Source of the DNA: Betaproteobacteria bacterium
GTDB taxonomy: Bacteria > Pseudomonadota > Gammaproteobacteria > Burkholderiales > Casimicrobiaceae
NCBI GenBank assembly: GCA_016704895.1
Contig: JADIZG010000069.1
Location: forward strand, 62,001 to 126,000
Length of the DNA: 64,000 nt
Direction: 5' to 3'
The notes under the pieces are model-generated. The model searched no databases, was not told where the DNA came from, and saw nothing but the letters and a program-made list of their open reading frames with translations. This document shows positions 58,945-64,000 of the stretch, in pieces. The stretch's first letter is position 1, and every line of letters starts with the position of its first letter. A program made the translations under genes and the position numbers.

Positions 58945-59087
58945 TCACTTCGGCTTCGCCTGGTCGGCGGCCGTCTCGATGGCGGGCCGCCCGCCTTGAC
59001 GTCCTTGCCGGCGCCTCGATCGTGTTGCAGCCGGCGACGACGACGGCGAAGCCGGCCAGGGCCAGCAGCGCTGCGAGCTTGTCGCAT
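58945..59087 (-). CDS. Entericidin A/B family lipoprotein, frameshifted
   Basis: A small lipoprotein of about 46 residues. AAGGAGAGG precedes the ATG. KLAALLALAGFAVVVAGC forms a signal peptide with lipobox VAGC, followed by NTIEGAGKDVKAGG and AIETAADQAKPK, the entericidin pattern. The three parts are in different frames, so two or three bases are missing. Its place between leuC and leuD is common in Burkholderiales. Function uncertain; entericidins are linked to stationary-phase lysis control. Confidence 0.75.
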
Positions 59088-60523
59088 GGATCCTCTCCTT
59101 GAGTTGTTGCGCACGCAGTCGACGAACGTCGACGAAATGGCCGGCGATCGCCGCGGCCGCCGCCATCGCCGGGCTGACCAGGTGCGTGCGGCCGCCGTTG
59201 CCCTGGCGGCCCTCGAAATTGCGGTTCGACGTCGACGCGCAGCGCTCGCCGGGCTCGAGCCGGTCGTCGTTCATCGCCAGGCACATCGAGCAGCCCGGCT
59301 CGCGCCAGTCGAAGCCGGCGTCGCGGAAGATGCGGTCGAGCCCCTCGCGCTCGGCCTGCGCCTTCACGCAGCCCCGATCCGGGCACCACCATCGCGAGCT
59401 TCACGTTCGCCGCGACCCGCCGGCCGCGCGCGACCGCGGCGGCGGCGCGCAGGTCCTCGATCCGCGAGTTGGTGCACGAGCCGATGAACACCTTGTCGAG
59501 GCGGATGTCGGCGATCGCGGTGTTGGGCGTGAGCGCCATGTACGCGAGCGCCTTCGCGATGCCGTCGCGCCGCGTCGCGTCCTTCTCGCGGTCGGGGTCC
59601 GGCACGCGGCCGTCGATTCCGGTGACCATCTCCGGCGACGTCCCCCAGGTCACCTGCGGGACGATCGCCGCGGCGTCGATGACCACGGTGCCGTCGAAGG
59701 CCGCACCGGCTTCGTCGCTTGCGAGCGTGCGCCAGCGGGCGACCGCGCGATCCCAGAGTTCGCCGCTCGGCGCGAACGGCCGTCCCTTGAGATAGGCGAG
59801 CGTCGTGTCGTCGACCGCCACCATGCCGGCGCGCGCGCCCGCCTCGATCGCCATGTTGCAGACGGTCATCCGGCCTTCCATCGACAGCGCGCGGATCGGC
59901 GCTGCCGCCGAACTCGATCGCGTGGCCGGTGCCGCCGGCGGTGCCGATGCGGCCGATGATCGCCAGCACCAGGTCTTTCGCCGTCACGCCGGCGGCGAGG
60001 CATGGTCGGCGCGGATCAGCAGCGAACGGGACTTCTTCATCAGCAGGCACTGGGTGGCCAGCACGTGCTCGACCTCCGAGGTGCCGATGCCGAAGGCCAG
60101 CGCGGCGAAGGCGCCGTGGGTGCTGGTGTGCGAATCGCCGCAGACGACGGTCATTCCCGGCAGCGTGGCGCCCTGCTCCGGGCCGATCACGTGGACGATG
60201 CCCTGGCGCGCATCGCGGAACGGGAAATAGGCCTTGGCGCCGGTGGCGCGGATGTTGGCGTCCAGCGTCTCGACCTGGGTGCGCGAGATCGGATCGCGGA
60301 TCCCCTGGTCCCAGTCCGTCGTCGGCGTGTTGTGGTCGGCGGTGGCGACGATCGACGCCACCCGCCAGGGCTTGCGCCCTGCCAGCCGGAGGCCCTCGTA
60401 GGCCTGCGGACTCGTCACCTCGTGGACCAGGTGGCGATCGATGTACAGCAGCGCGGTGCCGTCGGACTCGGTGCGGACGACGTGGTCATCCCAAAGCTTG
60501 TCGTAGAGTGTGCGGGCGACCAT
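59088..60523 (-). CDS. leuC: 3-isopropylmalate dehydratase large subunit, frameshifted
   Basis: Aconitase-family [4Fe-4S] enzyme. Start MVARTLYDKLWDDHVV at 60523. CGDSHTSTHGAFAALAFGIG, the cluster ligands in SCTNSRIEDLR and GCSMCLAMN, and the C-terminal FEGRQGNGGRTHLVSPAMA, AAAIAGHFVDVR are present. Frames change near 59995, 59890 and 59370. No stop separates it from the entericidin start in the C-terminal frame, so the end is approximate. Confidence 0.94.
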
Positions 60524-61481
60524 GAGTGCGCTGGCGGCGGTGAGGCCGGTGGAAACAACGGATTATCGCACGCCCCGGGCCGCCCGGGCCGCGCCCGTGC
60601 CGGCCTGGCCGGCGTCGGGTCAATCCTGCCGCGCCGCGGCGCCGACCGGCATCCGCGCTCGACCACGGCGGCCGCGAGCGTCCGGCGGTCCAGGGATCGA
60701 AGGCCGGCGCGGGCAGCGCGCGCAGCCAAGTGAACTGCCGCTTGGCGAGCTGGCGCGTGGCGGCGATGCCGGTGGCGCGCAACGCCGCACGGTCGATCGC
60801 CCCGTCGAGATACTGCCACGCCTGCCGGTAGCCGACGCAGCGCATCGCCGGCAACGCGGGATCGAGCCGGTGCGCCGCCCGCAGCGCCCGCAGTTCGTCG
60901 ACCAACCCGGCCGCCAGCATGGCGTCGAAGCGCGCCGCGATGTCCGCGTGCAGGCGCGCGCGATCCCCCGGCACCAGCGCCAGCGCCAGGATCGCGTCGC
61001 CGCCCGCCGGCGCGGCGGCGCCCTGCAGCGCCGACAGCGGCGACCCGGTCAGCGCGTGCACCTCCAGCGCCCGCTGCGCCTGCGGCAGCGCGGACAGGCC
61101 CTCCAGCAGCGCCTTGAAATACAGCATCGTGCCGCCGACCAGCAGCGGCAGCCGGCCGCGCGCGCGGATCGCCGCCACCGCGTCGGTCGCCTCGGTGCAA
61201 AAACGCGCCGCCGAGTAGGCGTCGGTCGGCTCGATCAGGTCGATCAGGTGGTGCGGAACGCGGCGCGCGTCGCCGCGGTCGGGCTTCGCGGTGCCGATGT
61301 CCATGCCGCGGTAGACCTGCGCCGAGTCGACGCTGACGATCTCGACCGGAAAGCGTTCGGCCAGCGCCAGCGCCAGCGCGCTCTTGCCCGAGGCGGTCGG
61401 CCCCATCAGCAGGACCGCGCGCGGCGCGCCGTTCTCCGCTTCGCGATCATCTGCCGGCCTGGCGCCCGGCTGCCGCTGCAC
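60486..61481 (-). CDS. miaA: tRNA dimethylallyltransferase, 3' end uncertain
   Basis: Isopentenylates A37 of tRNAs reading UNN codons. The P-loop GPTASGKSALALAL, VDSAQVYRGMDIGTAKP, HHLIDLIEPTDAYSAARF and CVGYRQAWQYLDG are intact. Near 60695 a C is probably missing: FDP should continue LDRRTLAAAVVERG. As written it runs 38 bp into leuC. It starts about 40 bp from the mutL end, and the mutL-miaA order is widely conserved. Confidence 0.93.
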   Translation of the reverse strand: MQRQPGARPADDREAENGAPRAVLLMGPTASGKSALALALAERFPVEIVSVDSAQVYRGMDIGTAKPDRGDARRVPHHLIDLIEPTDAYSAARFCTEATDAVAAIRARGRLPLLVGGTMLYFKALLEGLSALPQAQRALEVHALTGSPLSALQGAAAPAGGDAILALALVPGDRARLHADIAARFDAMLAAGLVDELRALRAAHRLDPALPAMRCVGYRQAWQYLDGAIDRAALRATGIAATRQLAKRQFTWLRALPAPAFDPWTAGRSRPPWSSADAGRRRGAAGLTRRRPGRHGRGPGGPGRAIIRCFHRPHRRQRTHGRPHTLRQALG

Positions 61482-61523
61482 GCGTCCGTGGTCATCGCGT
61501 CGCGGCCTGACCCGACCATCGCG

Positions 61524-63303
61524 TCAGCGCCCGCGCATGAACAGCCGGTCCAGATCGGCGAGCGTCAGCTGGTACCAGGTCGGGCGGCCGTGGTTGCACT
61601 GGCCGGCGCGCTCGGTGGCCTCCATCTCGCGCAGCAGCGCGTTCATCTCGGGCACCGCCAGTGCGCGATTGGCGCGCACCGCACCGTGGCAGGCCATCGT
61701 CGACAGCAGTTCGTCGCGGTGCGCGTCGAGGACGTCGCTGCCGCCGTACTCGCGCAGGTCGTGCAGCACCGCGCGGGCCAGCGTCGCCGCGTCGGCGTCG
61801 GCCAGCGGCGCCGGGAGCCCGCGCACCGCCAGCGTCGAGGGCCCCAGCGCGACAGCGAGAATCCGAGGCGGTCGAGCGCCGCCGCGTGCTCCTCGACGGC
61901 CGCCATCTCCACCGGCTCGGCGGCGAAGGTCGCGGGCACCAGCAGCGGCTGCTGCGGCACGCGCACCGCCAGCACGCGCCCTTCAGCCGCTCGTAGACGA
62001 TGCGCTCGTGCGCCGCGTGCATGTCGACGAGCACCAGCCCCGCGCGGTTCTGCGCGAGCACGTAGACGCCGTGGAGCTGCGCGAGCGCGAAGCCGAGCGG
62101 ATGGTCGTCGCCGGTGTCCGGCAGCGCCGGCACGCCGGGCCCGCGCTCGCCGAACAGGCGCGCGTAGAAGGGGGAGGGCTCGGTCGCGAGCGCGAGGGCG
62201 TCCTGCGTCGCGACCGGCTGCGACCCGGCATCGTAGCGACCGCCGCCGAGCGGCGGCGTGCGCGCCGCGGCGATGCCGAGACGGTCGGCGGCGGACACCG
62301 CGGGCGCCTCCGACGCGCTCGCGGCGAGCGCGCGCTCGACCGCGCTCCGCACGAACGGATGCAGCGCGCCGCCGTCGCGAAAGCGCACTTCGGTCTTCTG
62401 CGGATGGACGTTGACGTCGACGCGACGCGGATCGATCGTGATCCACAGCGCATAGGACGGCTGGCGGTCGTGGTGCAGCACGTCGCGGTAGGCCTCGCGC
62501 AGCGCGTGCGCGAGCATCCGGTCGCGGACGAAGCGGCCGTTCACGAACAGCATCTGCGCTCCGCCCCCTTTCGTCGCGTGCGCCGGCCGGATCGCGTAGC
62601 CCGAGATCGCGACGCCCGCGGCCTCGGCGTCGACGGGCGCCGAGCCGCGGACGAAGGCCTCGCCCAGCAGCGCCTCGACGCGGGCCGCGCGCGCCCCTGC
62701 GGCAGCAGCCGGTGGACGACCCGGCCGTTGTGCGTGCAGCGTGAACCCGACCTCCGGATGCGCGAGCGCGATGCGCGTGAACGTCTCGTCGCAGTGCGCC
62801 CACTCGGTCTGGTCGGTCCGCAGGAACTTGCGGCGCGCGGGCGTGTTGAAGTAGAGCTCCTCGACCGTGATCGAGGTGCCCGCCGCGAGCGCCGCCGGCG
62901 CGATCGGCGCGATCGTTCCGCCGTCGACCTCGATGCGCCACGCGTGCGGCCGCCCCGCCGCGCGCGAGGTGAGCGCGAGCCGCGACACCGCCGCGATCGA
63001 CGCCAGCGCCTCGCCGCGGAAGCCCAGCGTCGCGATCGCCTCGAGGTCGGCGGGCGAGCCGATCTTCGACGTCGCATGCCGCGCGACCGCGAGCGGCAGG
63101 TCCTCGCGGTCGATGCCCCCGCCGTCGTCCACGACGCGGATGCGCTTGATGCCGCCGCCGGCGAGGTCCACGTCGATGCGCGTCGCGCCCGCGTCGAGGC
63201 TGTTCTCGACCAGCTCCTTCAGCGCCGCCGCCGGCCGCTCGACGACCTCGCCCGCCGCGATCTGGTTGATGAGCAGGTCCGGCAGCGGACGGATCGCGCC
63301 CAT
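61524..63303 (-). CDS. mutL: DNA mismatch repair protein MutL, frameshifted
   Basis: GHKL ATPase that links MutS to strand incision. The N-terminus has IAAGEVVERPAAALKELVEN, DDGGGI, TSKI and GFRGEAL. The C-terminal domain carries DMHAAHERIVYE, matching the endonuclease motif DQHAx2Ex4E, so nicking is intrinsic and MutH is not needed. Breaks occur near 62700-62740 (compensating pair), 61980 and 61850. The ATG overlaps the stop of the upstream amidotransferase by one base. Confidence 0.94.
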
Positions 63304-64000
63304 CAGTGCGCCAGGCCGCGCGCCCAGCGCGCGTAGATGCCGTCCGCGAGGGCGTTGAGCGACGCCACGCGAGCGTCGAGGGCGCCCAGGATGTCGGCAC
63401 GGGACTGTCGCGCAGGCGTCGACACGGCGGGAAGCTCGTCGGGCGCCATGTCGCACCAGGCGGTCACCAGCTCGCGGGTCATCTCGACGTGGCACTGGAA
63501 GCCGATGTGGCGGTCGTCGAGCACGTAGGCCTGGTTCTCGTTGAAGGCGTTGGCCAGGACGCGCGAGGCGCCGGGCGGGATCGTGAACGCGTCGTAATGC
63601 CACTCGAACACGTTCATCGAGTCGCGTCCGCCGAACCACTCGCGCGCGGCGTCGCGGTCGGTCGCGTCGACGTCGATCCAGCCGATCTCGGTCACGGGCG
63701 CCTTCGTCACCGCGCCGCCCAGCGCACGCGAAAGGATCTGGCCGCCGAGGCAGTGGCCGATCACGGGCACGCGCGCGTCGACCGCGCGGCGCAGCAGCAC
63801 GGCGAGCGGATCGCGCCACGGCGTCTCGTCGTTCGCGCCCATCGGGCCGCCCATCATCCCGATGCCCGCGAAGGCAGCGGGGTCGGCGGGCACCGGCTCG
63901 CCCAGGTCGAGCGCGACGAGCCGGTAGGCGCCCGCACGCGGCGAGCCAGTCGCCGAAGCGGCCGGGCCCTTCGCTGCGCGAAAATCGGAAGACGGCGACG
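63303..64000 (-). CDS. Class I glutamine amidotransferase-like protein (partial)
   Basis: Runs off the window edge; the N-terminus is missing. The nucleophile Cys lies in VIGHCLGGQILSRALGG and the His-Glu pair in GFQCHVEM, a complete triad. GMMGGPMGAND and WHYDAFTIPPGA are typical of stand-alone GMP-synthase-like amidotransferases of unknown substrate. A frame break near 63935 separates GRFGDWLAA from YRLVALDLGEPVPAD. Coupled to mutL. Confidence 0.85.
   Translation of the reverse strand, partial: SPSSDFRAAKGPAASATGSPRAGAYRLVALDLGEPVPADPAAFAGIGMMGGPMGANDETPWRDPLAVLLRRAVDARVPVIGHCLGGQILSRALGGAVTKAPVTEIGWIDVDATDRDAAREWFGGRDSMNVFEWHYDAFTIPPGASRVLANAFNENQAYVLDDRHIGFQCHVEMTRELVTAWCDMAPDELPAVSTPARQSRADILGALDARVASLNALADGIYARWARGLAH

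Overview
This 64 kb window is about 70% G+C and reads as chromosome of a betaproteobacterium, probably Burkholderiales-like. The taxonomic inference rests on gene order: the hrcA-hemH-grpE-dnaK-dnaJ block diverging from nadK-recN; the leuC-entericidin-leuD-leuB-asd-fimV-truA-trpFBA-accD-folC-dedD-cvpA-purF-metZ block; and the class II lysS next to prfB. I see no prophage, insertion sequence, integron or CRISPR array. Almost everything is core metabolism, information processing or envelope biology, with a few accessory islands.

Layout. 0.1-8.1 kb: class I fumarase, a HAMP-GGDEF-EAL c-di-GMP enzyme converging on a MocA-like nucleotidyltransferase, an IPTL-CTERM-like surface protein, a broken 8-oxoguanine deaminase and an HI0933-type flavoprotein. 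8.3-18.7 kb: the heat-shock block (dnaJ, dnaK, grpE, hemH, an NTF2-like protein, hrcA) on the minus strand, then nadK, recN and a beta-1,4-galactosyltransferase-like GT7 on the plus strand. 18.8-28.4 kb: a tripartite-transporter binding protein, PbpG, an ATM1-type ABC exporter, the YbhP/ClsB pair, a truncated PPK2, a glycosyltransferase with a SEC-C tail, an LpxL-like acyltransferase and a diheme cytochrome. 28.4-32 kb: a tRNA-Pro/Arg/His operon and a copper operon copA-copZ-csoR with a recognisable CsoR operator. 32-41.7 kb: lysS, prfB with its programmed frameshift, a two-subunit molybdenum hydroxylase (IorAB type), nudC, a thioesterase, a TPR protein, two cyclophilins and lpxH. 41.7-64 kb: the long minus-strand biosynthetic block from metZ back to leuC, then miaA, mutL and a glutamine amidotransferase that runs off the end.

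Regulation. The best regulatory element is upstream of metZ: a sigma-70 promoter, a SAM-II-type pseudoknot aptamer starting almost at the predicted transcription start, and a rho-independent terminator just before the metZ start codon. Others are the CsoR operator at copA, the prfB slip site, a good promoter for the tRNA operon, tandem large stem-loops in the dnaK-dnaJ spacer, and a perfect inverted repeat upstream of fimV.

Sequence quality matters for reading this window. Many certainly essential genes (dnaK, dnaJ, grpE, fimV, asd, leuD, leuC, mutL, truA) are split by one-base insertions or deletions, often in short G or C runs, clustered at about 6-14 kb and 51-64 kb, while 14-51 kb is nearly clean. 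The 3' end of leuB is replaced by a G-homopolymer tract. I treat these as consensus errors rather than gene decay, and give full gene spans with the approximate break positions. The exceptions that may be real are the truncated PPK2 and the roughly 50-bp internal loss in the 8-oxoguanine deaminase.
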